Positions 1 to 8,260 of a stretch of DNA of 36,225 nt are shown piece after piece. The notes beneath the pieces were generated by a model. It saw only the letters and a program-made list of their open reading frames with translations. It was not told the origin of the DNA and did no database searches. The stretch spans positions 1 to 36,225 of the forward strand of contig SVEA01000123.1 of assembly GCA_015057615.1 (NCBI GenBank), read 5' to 3'. Source of the DNA: Lachnospiraceae bacterium (GTDB taxonomy: Bacteria; Bacillota; Clostridia; Lachnospirales; Lachnospiraceae). Every line of letters begins with the position of its first letter. The stretch's first letter is position 1. A program made the translations under genes and the position numbers.

Positions 1-462
1 AATCTTTTATTATTTTTCCGTCCTCATCATACTGTGCGCGTCGCTCCCCTCGCGGGAGCGTGGATTGAAATAAACGTATATTAACACGAAATTTTGAGGA
101 GGTCAAAGTCGCTCCCCTCGCGGGAGCGTGGATTGAAATTAAAAGACATTTTTACACCTTTACAGCTTAACCCTGGTCGCTCCCCTCGCGGGAGCGTGGA
201 TTGAAATTTTGAACGCACGTTAATTATCGGCGCACTTTCTGCGTCGCTCCCCTCGCGGGAGCGTGGATTGAAATATCTTTGTGATTTATCTCGTGTAAGT
301 TTAGTGGAGTCGCTCCCCTCGCGGGAGCGTGGATTGAAATTTATGTCGGCGGCAAAGCGTTTCTGCTGAATTGTTGTCGCTCCCCTCGCGGGAGCGTGGA
401 TTGAAATTGTACTTAGTCTTTCTATAATCCCATCAATTCGGCGTCGTTCCCCTCGCGGGAGC
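1..462 (+). CRISPR. CRISPR array 1 (type I-C-like repeat), left end outside window
   Basis: Six complete 32-nt repeats start at 40, 108, 176, 243, 309 and 376. They begin GTCGCTCCCC and end GTGGATTGAAAT, with an internal hairpin (CGCTCCC/GGGAGCG). A seventh, truncated and mutated repeat lies at 443-462 (GTCGTTCCCC start, lost after GGGAGC). Spacers are 34-36 nt: 72-107, 140-175, 208-242, 275-308, 341-375 and 408-442. Bases 1-3 (AAT) match the end of a repeat, and 4-39 would then be a 36-nt spacer, so the array probably continues to the left. The ATTGAAA-type 3' end and the decayed last repeat indicate rightward transcription, with the leader off the left edge. The repeat resembles known I-C repeats; no cas gene is in the window, so the subtype is inferred. 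Confidence 0.97.
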
Positions 463-933
463 AGAATCATATGCTCGAGATTCAAAACTTATGTAGTTAT
501 CGATATTGCTTTTTCATAAATAACTGAGTATAATGACAATGATTTTACAGAAAGAAAATAGCTTTTTTTTGATAATTTTGATGTAATACTGAGACAAATG
601 CAGGAAGAACAGGTTGAGAAAGTTTCTAAATAATGTATTTATTATAGGGAACGAGTTCAAAATTCCGTATTGATATATATTATTGAGAAAACAGGGATAG
701 CAAGGATAAGACGCCACGCAATGGTGTAAAAAAGTATAGATATGAAATGTGTCTCTAATTTTAGTGCGAATATATAGTGAACATAAAAATGCAGGGGTAT
801 TTGCACCAAATAACAGTACCAATTGAATATAAAACTTGATTTATAGTAATGATGTTTGATATAAATATTAAGTTGTTAAGCGGTATGCATAAAGGTATGA
901 AAATATATAGTAATGTTATTGAGCATAATTGCT
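463..933. other. AT-rich inter-array region, probable leader of array 2
   Basis: There is no convincing gene in this 470-bp stretch. The only long open frame (minus strand, 514-822) is low-complexity, rich in Phe/Ile/Tyr, and has no ribosome site. The final 100-150 bp before the first repeat of array 2 is very AT-rich, as CRISPR leaders usually are. I cannot compare it with the leader of array 1, which lies outside the window. Confidence 0.5.
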
Positions 934-1486
934 GTCACTCCCCTTGCGGGAGTGTGGATTGAAATGTACCGAAAAGGCCGGGCTTGAAACCAAACGAGCG
1001 TCACTCCCCTTGCGGGAGTGTGGATTGAAATAGATTATGATTTATCCATAAAGGTAAACACAAAGGTCACTCCCCTTGCGGGAGTGTGGATTGAAATCTG
1101 TGTTACATATTTAATTTTTGACTTGAGTACAGTCACTCCCCTTGCGGGAGTGTGGATTGAAATCCGATGTAACAAATCAATTTATCGCCTATGCGTTGTC
1201 ACTCCCCTTGCGGGAGTGTGGATTGAAATTTTATAAGGGATCTCGTTGTCTTGATGATTAGCCTGTCACTCCCCTTGCGGGAGTGTGGATTGAAATTTGA
1301 CTTTTTGTGTCTGTAAGGATATTTTTGAGGTCACTCCCCTTGCGGGAGTGTGGATTGAAATCAAGTTTATGGATTTTATGAACGGTGAAAAGCAACTGTC
1401 GCTCCCCTCACGGGGACGTGGATTGAAATATGTCTATTATAAATCACTACACCACTGATTTTGGTCGCTCCCCTCAAGGGAGCGTG
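934..1486 (+). CRISPR. CRISPR array 2 (variant I-C-like repeat)
   Basis: Nine repeats start at 934, 1000, 1066, 1132, 1198, 1265, 1330, 1398 and 1464. The first seven are identical: GTCACTCCCC start, GTGGATTGAAAT end, stem CACTCCC/GGGAGTG. Repeat 8 (1398-1429) and the truncated repeat 9 (1464-1486) instead carry the GTCGCTCCCCTC start of array 1. The eight spacers are 33-36 nt: 966-999, 1032-1065, 1098-1131, 1164-1197, 1230-1264, 1297-1329, 1362-1397 and 1430-1463. The degenerate trailer end lies 41 bp before a NUDIX gene. Transcription is rightward, by the same 3'-end logic as array 1. No spacer obviously matches the rest of this window. Confidence 0.97.
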
Positions 1487-1527
1487 ATATGATACAGGAG
1501 TGGGCAGGCCGAAATAAAGGAGATTAT

Positions 1528-2004
1528 ATGCGATTAACAACCTTATGTTATATAGAGAAGGGCGACTGCTATTTGATGCTGCATCGTATTGTTAAGAAAA
1601 ATGATATTAATAAGGATAAATGGATTGGTGTCGGCGGGCACTTTGAAGAGGGGGAAAGTCCGGAGGAGTGTCTTCTTAGAGAAGTTAAGGAAGAAACCGG
1701 ACTTACCCTGACTTCGTTCCGCTTTCGAGGCATTGTAACTTTTCTATCCAATCGATGGGTGCCGGAATATATGTGTCTGTACACTGCGGATGCTTTTGAA
1801 GGAGAAATGATCCCTTGTGATGAGGGTGTCCTTGAATGGGTACCAAAGAAAGATCTGCTTAAGTTAAACCTTTGGGAAGGTGATAAAATATTTCTCAAAT
1901 TACTGGCGGAGGAAGCTCCCTTCTTCTCCTTGAAATTACGATACGAAGGAGATAGCCTGGTTGAAAGCAGCCTTAACGGAAAAACTCTAAATTCTTTATC
2001 ATAG
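1528..2004 (+). CDS. NUDIX hydrolase (8-oxo-dGTP diphosphatase-like)
   Basis: This 158-aa protein has a complete Nudix box at residues 37-59 (G-x5-E-x7-REVKEETGL), the Mg2+-binding catalytic motif of nucleoside diphosphate-X hydrolases. Length and fold fit the MutT/YtkD-like group, which hydrolyses (oxidised) nucleoside triphosphates in the cytosol; the true substrate cannot be read from sequence. I chose the ATG at 1528 because AAAGGAG (1516-1522) precedes it at good spacing. An in-frame ATG at 1489 overlaps the last CRISPR repeat and has no ribosome site. It is a single gene between the CRISPR trailer and a MITE-like element. Confidence 0.9.
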   Translation: MRLTTLCYIEKGDCYLMLHRIVKKNDINKDKWIGVGGHFEEGESPEECLLREVKEETGLTLTSFRFRGIVTFLSNRWVPEYMCLYTADAFEGEMIPCDEGVLEWVPKKDLLKLNLWEGDKIFLKLLAEEAPFFSLKLRYEGDSLVESSLNGKTLNSLS

Positions 2005-2128
2005 GATATAGCAGGAAATAGCAAGGGAATAATAGAAACAACGGAAAAAATAATAACTCTAGTGTAACACCATCCTATGATCTAATACCAGTCTAGTGTT
2101 TCTGCTATATATTTTTTAATATAAAACT

Positions 2129-2424
2129 GATTTAAGTGTCAAAAGCCGATTTATAAAACCAACTTCATCAATTTGCACAATTTATGCATCGATAAGTAAT
2201 ATGAAACAAATTTCATATGCAACACGCAGTTCCGCAAAGCATTGCAAAAACGCAATACTTAGATTGAAGTACGTAATGGTACATAAGATCACAAAATACA
2301 TGGGTCTAAGTACCAACGACTTCAAACAGTTGCGTAAAATATTGTTTCCTATTACTTAAGTATTCCATTGATTTGTGCAAATTGACGAGGCCGATTTGTT
2401 AGAATAGCTTTTGACACTCAAATC
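2129..2424 (+). mobile_element. MITE-like palindromic element, family 1, copy A
   Basis: This ~296-bp non-coding element starts GATTTAAGTGTCAAAAG and ends CTTTTGACACTCAAATC, so the 17-bp ends are inverted repeats with one mismatch. The direct repeat AAAACT flanks it exactly (2123-2128 and 2425-2430), as a target-site duplication would. Nested inverted repeats run inward: CAATTTGCACAA/TTGTGCAAATTG, then AAGTAAT/ATTACTT, then a core hairpin at 2264-2325 (TTGAAGTACGTA to ACGACTTCAA). It has no open reading frame and no transposase. Related copies lie at 12452, 16349 and 20394 in the same orientation. Confidence 0.85.
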
Positions 2425-2488
2425 AAAACTGGTTGCTCTAATAAATCTATTGGAAATGTTATTTATACAAATAAGAAGGGATTACTAT

Positions 2489-3220
2489 ATGAATAGAAAA
2501 ACGGTATTAGTGACCGGCTCTTCCAGAGGAATTGGCAAAGCCATTGCAATAAGGTATGCAAGGGAAGGATATAATGTTGTAATTAATTGTGCATCAAGGG
2601 AAGAGTTGCTGCAAAAAACGAGAGAAGAAATCGAAGCTTTCCAGGTCTCCTGTCTTGCCTTTGTCGGTGATGTAGGAAATTACGAGGTAGTAGCAAAACT
2701 CTTTGAGCAAATAAAGCAAACCTTTGGCGGTATCGATATTCTAGTTAATAACGCTGGGATTGCCGATATCCGTCTTTTTACCGATATGAAACCAGAGGAT
2801 TGGAATCGGATCATAACAACCAATCTGACCTCCGTATTTAATTGCTGTTCCCTTGCTGTCCCTGCTATGGTTCATAAAAAGTCCGGTAAAATCATCAATA
2901 TCTCCTCCGTATGGGGAAATGTAGGTGCTTCCTGCGAAGTCGCTTATTCCGCTTCAAAAGGCGGTGTTAATGCCTTTACAAAAGCCCTTGCCAAGGAACT
3001 GGCACCGAGTAACATCCAGGTGAATGCAGTTGCCTGCGGCGTTATTGATACCGAGATGAATCAAATTCTGGAAGAGGAAGAGATGCAGCAGCTGATAGAG
3101 GAAATTCCGGCAAATCGTCTTGGACAGGCAGAGGAGGTTGCGGAATTGGTTTATCAACTATCTCAAAAAAATGAATACCTGACCGGACAAATTATTACAA
3201 TGGATGGGGGCTGGATTTAG
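2489..3220 (+). CDS. Short-chain dehydrogenase/reductase (FabG-like SDR)
   Basis: This 243-aa classical SDR has the NAD(P)-binding TGSSRGIG motif at residues 9-16, NNAG at 87-90, and the catalytic Ser139/140-Tyr153-x3-Lys157 set. The C-terminus (LTGQIITMDGGW) is typical of the 3-oxoacyl-ACP reductase (FabG) subfamily. With no fatty-acid genes around it, FabG itself is unlikely; a stand-alone reductase such as the EF-P 5-aminopentanone reductase YmfI is one alternative, but the substrate cannot be fixed from sequence. I chose the ATG at 2489 because AGAAGGGA precedes it; the frame is open further left only because it reads into the end of the MITE-like element. Confidence 0.88.
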   Translation: MNRKTVLVTGSSRGIGKAIAIRYAREGYNVVINCASREELLQKTREEIEAFQVSCLAFVGDVGNYEVVAKLFEQIKQTFGGIDILVNNAGIADIRLFTDMKPEDWNRIITTNLTSVFNCCSLAVPAMVHKKSGKIINISSVWGNVGASCEVAYSASKGGVNAFTKALAKELAPSNIQVNAVACGVIDTEMNQILEEEEMQQLIEEIPANRLGQAEEVAELVYQLSQKNEYLTGQIITMDGGWI

Positions 3221-3288
3221 AGGGCGAGAATAGGTGGTTCACGAAAAGTAATATCTGTGGTAAAATGTAACAATGCGAGGTGATCTGC

Positions 3289-4167
3289 TTGAAGAAAAGT
3301 GCCGGTAAATTATTGGTGATCGGCTTGATTAGGTCTTTTATTGTTGTGCTGATTTTGCTTGGCGTCGGTGCCGGTAGTTACTGGGCAGTCATGCATTTTT
3401 GGGACATTCCTATTGCGGAGGCGCCGGAGGAGAAGGATCCAATTAAGGAGCCAGAGAAAGAGCCTATAACGAAGGCGGTCTTGGATGACATTTCTAAGAA
3501 CCTGATTTTTCGCGTTCAGGAGGAAACCGGAGAAATTAATGGGATGCTATTGGAGATTTTTCATTGTGAAGAGAAACGGATGCAGTTTATTACGATTCCA
3601 ATAAGAACACAGTATACCATGTCAGAGGCTTTATACCGGAAGCTGGTTCTGGTACATCCGACGATACCCCAGGTAATCAGGCTTTCCAATATTACAAAGT
3701 ATTTCGATAAGGACGCCGTATATGATTACGGAGTGCTGATTATGGAAGATCTGTTGGGGATTGACATCAGCTATTATACGGCAATTCCCGAAAGCATTTA
3801 TACAACAATATTTAAAACACAGAAAATTGCAGAGGAGAGCGGGGTAACATCTTCTCGGAATTCCTTACAAGAGAAGGAAATCAGTATTTCATATGAAGTT
3901 TTCTCGGACAAATATATAAAATTTTTAAAATCATTTCAAACAGAAGAGGACGTACATGATTATCTTGCAGAGATTTATCCTTCCGTACAGTCAAATCTGA
4001 CCCTGAACGGTAAGATGAACTATCTGGAAAGCTATTGTAAGACGCCTCTGAATAGGGTTTCATTTGCCCTGATGAATGGGATAAATAAAAATAATGCTTA
4101 TTATATTGAAGGCGCGCTTGCAAAGCAGCAGGTTGAAAGCTACATTGCCGGCAATGCGGCAGAATAG
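3289..4167 (+). CDS. Membrane-anchored LytR-CpsA-Psr-like protein, divergent
   Basis: This ~292-aa protein has a short basic N-terminus, one membrane segment (about residues 9-31) and an acidic Pro/Glu/Lys linker (about 43-60). An extracytoplasmic domain follows, with the outline of an LCP domain: a strand pattern around MLLEIFHCEEKRMQFITIPIRTQ and then EDLLGIDISYYTAI. LCP proteins attach wall teichoic acids or polysaccharides to peptidoglycan. The usual Arg/Asp pyrophosphate-binding residues are not clearly present, so it may be a non-catalytic relative. I prefer the TTG at 3289, which has GAGGTG six bases upstream; GTG at 3280 is the alternative. Confidence 0.6.
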   Translation: MKKSAGKLLVIGLIRSFIVVLILLGVGAGSYWAVMHFWDIPIAEAPEEKDPIKEPEKEPITKAVLDDISKNLIFRVQEETGEINGMLLEIFHCEEKRMQFITIPIRTQYTMSEALYRKLVLVHPTIPQVIRLSNITKYFDKDAVYDYGVLIMEDLLGIDISYYTAIPESIYTTIFKTQKIAEESGVTSSRNSLQEKEISISYEVFSDKYIKFLKSFQTEEDVHDYLAEIYPSVQSNLTLNGKMNYLESYCKTPLNRVSFALMNGINKNNAYYIEGALAKQQVESYIAGNAAE

Positions 4168-4276
4168 AGGATGAGAACCTCGTGTCAGTGCATAAATAAA
4201 TGGGAAGTGCGTACGATAAAGTTATACCGTCTACATAACAATATTTCTAGCATGCAGAAGAATTAAGTAGGATTAA

Positions 4277-4390
4277 GTGATCGCACAAAGAAAATCAATA
4301 GGGCAGGAGCTGTCCAAATTCACGCCTGTGGAGATCGTGGGTAATAAGGTCTGCGAAGCAGGAAGCCGATGGGCTGTTAAAGATCGGTAG
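4277..4390 (+). pseudogene. Probable IS200/IS605 TnpB C-terminal relic with right-end scaffold
   Basis: A 37-codon open stretch reads GQELSKFTPVEI and then EAGSRWAVKDR before a TAG; stop codons lie just upstream, so nothing longer survives. The 'TPVE…EAGS' ending resembles the C-termini of many TnpB proteins. The DNA around it (GAAGCCGATGGGC at 4362-4374, then GGTAGTTCAC at 4386-4395) recalls the right-end/omega-RNA region of IS200/IS605 elements, where a GAAGCC…TAGTTCAC block closes the element. The match is from memory of the family and is partial. The rest of the 4168-4419 spacer holds nothing else I can support. Confidence 0.35.
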
Positions 4391-4419
4391 TTCACATGAC
4401 AGGTAGCTAAGGAGTCAAT

Positions 4420-5307
4420 ATGGCAGCAGATAATAAAAATAAGAAAACCATACAAATTCTGCAAAAATATACTATTCTTGTTGCAGGTGTCGTATTAATA
4501 GCATTAGCTGTTAATCTGATTTACGAGCCTATGGGGCTTGTAACCGGAGGAATATCCGGTATCGCAATTGTATTTAAACATTTGACGGAGCCATTTTTAA
4601 AAGGAGGAGGCGTGCCGATCTGGCTTACCAATATCCTTTTTAATGTTCCACTGTTCCTACTTGCTTTTTGGATGAGAGGGAAGCAATATGTTGTGTCCGG
4701 TCTTTTAGGAACGATAATCTTTACCTTGGCACTCTATCTGATCCCGGTCTATGATCTGCAGCTGGAAGATAAGCTGCTCGGAGCTTTGTTTGGTGGAGCA
4801 CTAACCGGTGTAGGCATCGGAATGATATTTTCCGTATCCGCATCGACTGGAGGGACGGATCTTCTTGCCATGTTGATTCACGATAAGAAAAGACATATAT
4901 CGGCACCTCAGATACTCTATGTCATCGATGGTGTCATTATTTTAGCCGGTGCAATGGTCTTTGGTATCAGCAATGCTCTTTATGCAATTATTGCAGTTTT
5001 TATCACAACGAAGTTCTCCGATGGGATTCTGGAGGGTCTGAAATTTGCTAAAATGGCATATATTATTTCCGATGAGTACGAAAAAATTGCAAATGCGATA
5101 TTAACTTCCATGGATCGCGGTGTTACCGGTATATATGCAAAAGGGATGTATTCAAATGCAGACAAAAAAATGCTGTTTTGTGTAGTTTCAAAGAAAGAAA
5201 TTGTACAAATCATTGAAATATCCAAGAAAATGGACCCGAATTCCTTTGTTATAATTAGTGATGTTCGAGAAGTTATGGGTGAGGGATTTATTGAATATAG
5301 ACAGTAA
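4420..5307 (+). CDS. YitT family membrane protein (YitT_membrane + DUF2179)
   Basis: This 295-aa protein has about five or six hydrophobic segments between residues 20 and 200. They carry the family's glycine-rich GLVTGGISGIAIV and SASTGGTDLLAMLIH stretches. A soluble C-terminal domain (about 215-295) contains VTGIYAKGMYSNADKKMLFCVV and ends DVREVMGEGF, the DUF2179 signature. The family is universal in Firmicutes and thought to act in membrane transport, but its substrate is unknown. The start has TAAGGAG seven bases upstream. It is probably monocistronic, with a hairpin at 5355-5381 behind it. Confidence 0.92.
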   Translation: MAADNKNKKTIQILQKYTILVAGVVLIALAVNLIYEPMGLVTGGISGIAIVFKHLTEPFLKGGGVPIWLTNILFNVPLFLLAFWMRGKQYVVSGLLGTIIFTLALYLIPVYDLQLEDKLLGALFGGALTGVGIGMIFSVSASTGGTDLLAMLIHDKKRHISAPQILYVIDGVIILAGAMVFGISNALYAIIAVFITTKFSDGILEGLKFAKMAYIISDEYEKIANAILTSMDRGVTGIYAKGMYSNADKKMLFCVVSKKEIVQIIEISKKMDPNSFVIISDVREVMGEGFIEYRQ

Positions 5308-5354
5308 GTAAAACGATTTTTTAAGCTATTATCGGTAAAAACACTTATTTTATC

Positions 5355-5389
5355 GGCTTGTATACAAATTATACAAAAGCCCAATTTTT
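5355..5389 (+). terminator. Putative terminator after the YitT gene
   Basis: GGCTTGTAT (5355-5363) can pair with ATACAAAAGCC (5371-5381), leaving a two-base bulge, and a T-run follows (5385-5389). The stem is modest, so this is a weak call. Confidence 0.4.
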
Positions 5390-5496
5390 ATTTTGTTAAA
5401 ATGGGATATGGTGTAAGAAAGCCAAATGGTGTATTATTACGGTATAGTAATAGTACAAGAATTTACAGATTGTACAATAAATTAGGAGGATATAAA

Positions 5497-6612
5497 ATGG
5501 CAAGTTTATCATTAAAGAACATTACAAAACAATATCCTAACGGAGTTGTTGCAGTAAAAGACTTTAACCTCGATATAGCTGATAAAGAGTTTATCATCTT
5601 TGTTGGACCTTCTGGTTGTGGTAAATCAACCACCCTTCGTATGATTGCTGGTCTTGAAGAAATCACACAAGGTGAGCTATGGATTGGTGACAAGTTAGTA
5701 AATGATGTAGAGCCTAAGGATAGAGATATTGCGATGGTATTCCAGAACTACGCATTGTATCCGCATATGTCAGTTTACGATAATATGGCGTTTGGTCTTA
5801 AGTTGAGAAAGATACCAAAGGACCAGATTGATAAATCCGTACATGAAGCAGCTAAGATCCTTGATATTGAGCATTTGTTAGATCGTAAACCGAAGGCTCT
5901 GTCCGGTGGTCAGAGACAGCGTGTTGCTATGGGTCGTGCTATTGTTCGTCAGCCTAAAGTATTCCTTATGGATGAGCCTTTATCAAACCTTGATGCTAAG
6001 CTAAGAGTTCAGATGCGTATTGAGATCGCTAAATTACACAAGAGACTGCAAGCTACCATCATCTATGTAACACATGACCAGACCGAGGCTATGACACTTG
6101 GTACAAGAATTGTTGTTATGAAGGACGGTCTCATTCAGCAGGTAGATACTCCTCAGAACTTATATGACAGACCGCAGAATTTATTCGTTGCTGGTTTCAT
6201 GGGATCTCCGCAGATGAACTTCCTTGATGCAGTTATCTCTAAGAGAAATAACGATGTAGTTGCTACTTTCGCTAATCATACCGTTAAGATTCCGGAAGCT
6301 AAGGCTAAGAAATTGCTGGAAGGCGGCTATGAAGGAAAGACAGTTATACTTGGTATTCGTCCGGAAGATGTTCACGATGAAGAGATGTTTATCAACAGCT
6401 CTCCGGATAGCGTTATCGAAGCAACGGTTAGAGTTTACGAGCTGTTAGGTGCAGAAGTATTCTTGTATTTCAATATTGACGAGAACTTAGAAATCACCGC
6501 ACGTGTTAACCCTCGTACAACAGCTAGACCGGATGATACGCTTAAGATTGCATTCGATATGTCGAAGCTGCATATCTTTGATAAAGAAACCGAACTGGTT
6601 ATTGCAAACTAA
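5497..6612 (+). CDS. ugpC: Carbohydrate ABC transporter ATPase, UgpC/MsmX/MalK type
   Basis: This 371-aa ATPase has Walker A GPSGCGKST (37-45), Q-loop VFQNYALYPH, signature LSGGQRQR (135-142), Walker B VFLMDEP (155-161) and switch His193. A C-terminal TOBE/OB-fold regulatory region starts near 240 (IGIRPEDVH-like text at about 285). Length and motifs fit the MalK/UgpC/MsmX group, which powers uptake of sugars or glycerol-3-phosphate. No permease or binding protein is adjacent, which fits a shared ATPase like Bacillus MsmX that serves several importers. TAGGAGGA ends six bases before the ATG at 5497. Codon use looks highly adapted, suggesting strong expression. Confidence 0.93.
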   Translation: MASLSLKNITKQYPNGVVAVKDFNLDIADKEFIIFVGPSGCGKSTTLRMIAGLEEITQGELWIGDKLVNDVEPKDRDIAMVFQNYALYPHMSVYDNMAFGLKLRKIPKDQIDKSVHEAAKILDIEHLLDRKPKALSGGQRQRVAMGRAIVRQPKVFLMDEPLSNLDAKLRVQMRIEIAKLHKRLQATIIYVTHDQTEAMTLGTRIVVMKDGLIQQVDTPQNLYDRPQNLFVAGFMGSPQMNFLDAVISKRNNDVVATFANHTVKIPEAKAKKLLEGGYEGKTVILGIRPEDVHDEEMFINSSPDSVIEATVRVYELLGAEVFLYFNIDENLEITARVNPRTTARPDDTLKIAFDMSKLHIFDKETELVIAN

Positions 6613-6638
6613 ATAACATATTATAATAAAGTACTTAT

Positions 6639-6663
6639 AGGGAACACGAGAGTGTTCCCTTTT
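6639..6663 (+). terminator. Terminator of the ABC ATPase gene
   Basis: AGGGAACAC (6639-6647) and GTGTTCCCT (6652-6660) form a perfect 9-bp stem with a GAGA loop, followed by TTT. It lies 27 bp after the stop codon. The spacer 6664-6859 shows only a weak second hairpin (about 6719-6745) before a run of T. Confidence 0.8.
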
Positions 6664-6859
6664 GGATTCCGGCAAGCCATGAGGTATGCGAATTTGTTTA
6701 TAGTAACGGTGTAGTAAGATTAAGTCTTGCATTAAAACAAGGCTTTAAACTCGCAGGTTTTTTTATTTAAAGGAATGAATTTTTACACTACTGCAAATAG
6801 TAATATTGTAGAGTCTCAAATATAGTATAATCAATGAACAAATGTCGCAATTTTTAAAA

Positions 6860-6888
6860 TTGACACAAATATACGAAAAAATTAATAT
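6860..6888 (+). promoter_or_regulatory. Vegetative (sigma-A) promoter of the CdaR/PucR-like gene
   Basis: A perfect -35 TTGACA (6860-6865) and a near-perfect -10 TAATAT (6883-6888) are separated by 17 bp in AT-rich DNA. Transcription would start near 6895, giving a ~100-nt leader to the ATG at 6997. Confidence 0.7.
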
Positions 6889-6996
6889 AAGTTTAACATT
6901 CTTAGTTTACTTATGACGATTTTAGTGCTAGAATGAAACTTATATATCTATGAATTATAAAATTTAATAGAAATATAATATAAAGGGAGTGAATTT

Positions 6997-8085
6997 ATGA
7001 TTTCAAATCAAATTCTACAAAGTACAATAGACGGGTTGAAGGGAATTACACGCATTGACATCTGCGTTATGGATACAGAAGGTAAGGTTCTTGCTACCAC
7101 GATTGAGAATATGGAGCAATATGAGGACGCTGTCCTAGCCTTTGTTTCTTCTCCGGCAGACAGCCAGGCAATTCAGGGCTACCAATTTTTCAAGGTGTTT
7201 GATGAGCATCAGTTAGAGTATGTAATACTTATTAAGGGTGACAGTGAGGATGTCTTTATGATCGGTAAGATCGCATCCTTCCAGATTCAGAACCTTCTGG
7301 TTGCATATAAGGAAAGATACGACAAGGATAATTTCATCAAGAACCTGCTTCTTGATAATCTACTTCTTGTTGATATCTATAACCGGGCAAAGAAACTTCA
7401 TATTGATACGGAGGCAAGACGGGTCGTTTATATTATTGAGACCAAGAATGAAAAGGATGCCAATGCTTTAGAGACGGTGCGCAGCCTTTTCTCCGGTAAG
7501 ACAAAGGACTTCATTACAGCAGTCGATGAGAAAAACATCATTCTGGTAAAAGAAGTGAAGCAGTCAGAGAACTATGAAGACTTAAATAAAACAGCGAAGG
7601 TTATCCTGGATATGCTGAATACCGAAGCTATGACGAAGGTACATGTGGCATATGGTACCATTATCAATGAGATCAAGGATGTATCCCGGTCCTATAAAGA
7701 AGCGAAGATGGCATTGGATGTCGGTAAGATCTTCTACAGCGAGAGAAATGTGGTTGCCTATAACAATCTGGGAATTGGCCGCTTAATTTATCAGCTTCCG
7801 CTACCGCTGTGCAAAATGTTTATTAAAGAGATTTTCGAAGGAAAGTCCCCAGATAATTTTGATGATGAGACATTGACGACGATTAATAAATTCTTTGAAA
7901 ACAATCTAAATGTCTCCGAGACCTCCAGACAACTGTATATTCACAGAAATACCCTGGTATACCGTTTGGATAAATTGCAGAAGAGTACGGATCTTGATCT
8001 TCGGGTATTTGAAGATGCGATTACATTTAAGATCGCTTTAATGGTTGTAAAGTATATGAAGTATATGGAGCAAATGGATTATTAA
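6997..8085 (+). CDS. CdaR/PucR-type transcriptional regulator
   Basis: This 362-aa protein has the three-part build of the CdaR family: an N-terminal ligand-sensing domain (residues 1-125, starting NQILQSTIDGLKGITRIDIC), a middle GGDEF-like region, and a C-terminal helix-turn-helix. The last (about 298-350) has LNVSETSRQLYIHRNTLVYR, the PucR HTH_30 signature. Family members respond to sugar diacids, purine breakdown products or other small metabolites and usually activate nearby genes. Here no catabolic operon adjoins it, so the target is unknown; the upstream sugar-ABC ATPase is a weak candidate. The start has AAGGGAG at good spacing, and the gene has its own promoter and terminator. Confidence 0.88.
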   Translation: MISNQILQSTIDGLKGITRIDICVMDTEGKVLATTIENMEQYEDAVLAFVSSPADSQAIQGYQFFKVFDEHQLEYVILIKGDSEDVFMIGKIASFQIQNLLVAYKERYDKDNFIKNLLLDNLLLVDIYNRAKKLHIDTEARRVVYIIETKNEKDANALETVRSLFSGKTKDFITAVDEKNIILVKEVKQSENYEDLNKTAKVILDMLNTEAMTKVHVAYGTIINEIKDVSRSYKEAKMALDVGKIFYSERNVVAYNNLGIGRLIYQLPLPLCKMFIKEIFEGKSPDNFDDETLTTINKFFENNLNVSETSRQLYIHRNTLVYRLDKLQKSTDLDLRVFEDAITFKIALMVVKYMKYMEQMDY

Positions 8086-8099
8086 GAGTTAAGAAATTG

Positions 8100-8152
8100 A
8101 GCTGTTGTAAAACAACTTGTACAATAAAATATAGTTGTTTTGCAGCAGCTTT
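8100..8152 (+). terminator. Terminator-like hairpin after the regulator gene
   Basis: AGCTGTTGTAAAACAACT (8100-8117) pairs almost fully with AGTTGTTTTGCAGCAGCT (8133-8150). Only a short T-stretch follows, so termination efficiency is uncertain. Confidence 0.6.
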
Positions 8153-8203
8153 CCGTTTCATGTTATCGGAAGCATTCTAATATTATTATAGAGAGAATAT
8201 TTT

Positions 8204-8232
8204 TTGTTTATATGGTAAAGGGTATTTATAAA
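8204..8232 (+). promoter_or_regulatory. Probable sigma-A promoter of ctpA
   Basis: TTGTTT (8204-8209) and TATAAA (8227-8232) are spaced by 17 bp, about 28 bp before the ATG at 8261. The leader would be short and contain the GGAAAGGGGG ribosome site. Confidence 0.5.
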
Positions 8233-8260
8233 ATTATAAAATAACGGAAAGGGGGATATT

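Noticed and set aside
81-485. Minus-strand open frame of 134 codons with repeated 'NFNPRSREGSD'
   Set aside because: It is the translation of CRISPR repeats and spacers, a well-known artefact.
514-822. Minus-strand 102-codon frame between the arrays
   Set aside because: It has low-complexity Phe/Ile/Tyr-rich composition and no ribosome site, and it lies in the probable leader region.
1018-1236. Plus-strand open frame with repeated 'VTPLAGVWIEI'
   Set aside because: It is again translated CRISPR repeat; there is no ribosome site.
5329-5357. Tandem GCCGATAA/ACCGATAA-like words on the minus strand before the ABC ATPase gene
   Set aside because: They would drive antisense transcription into the YitT gene, and the -35 match is poor.
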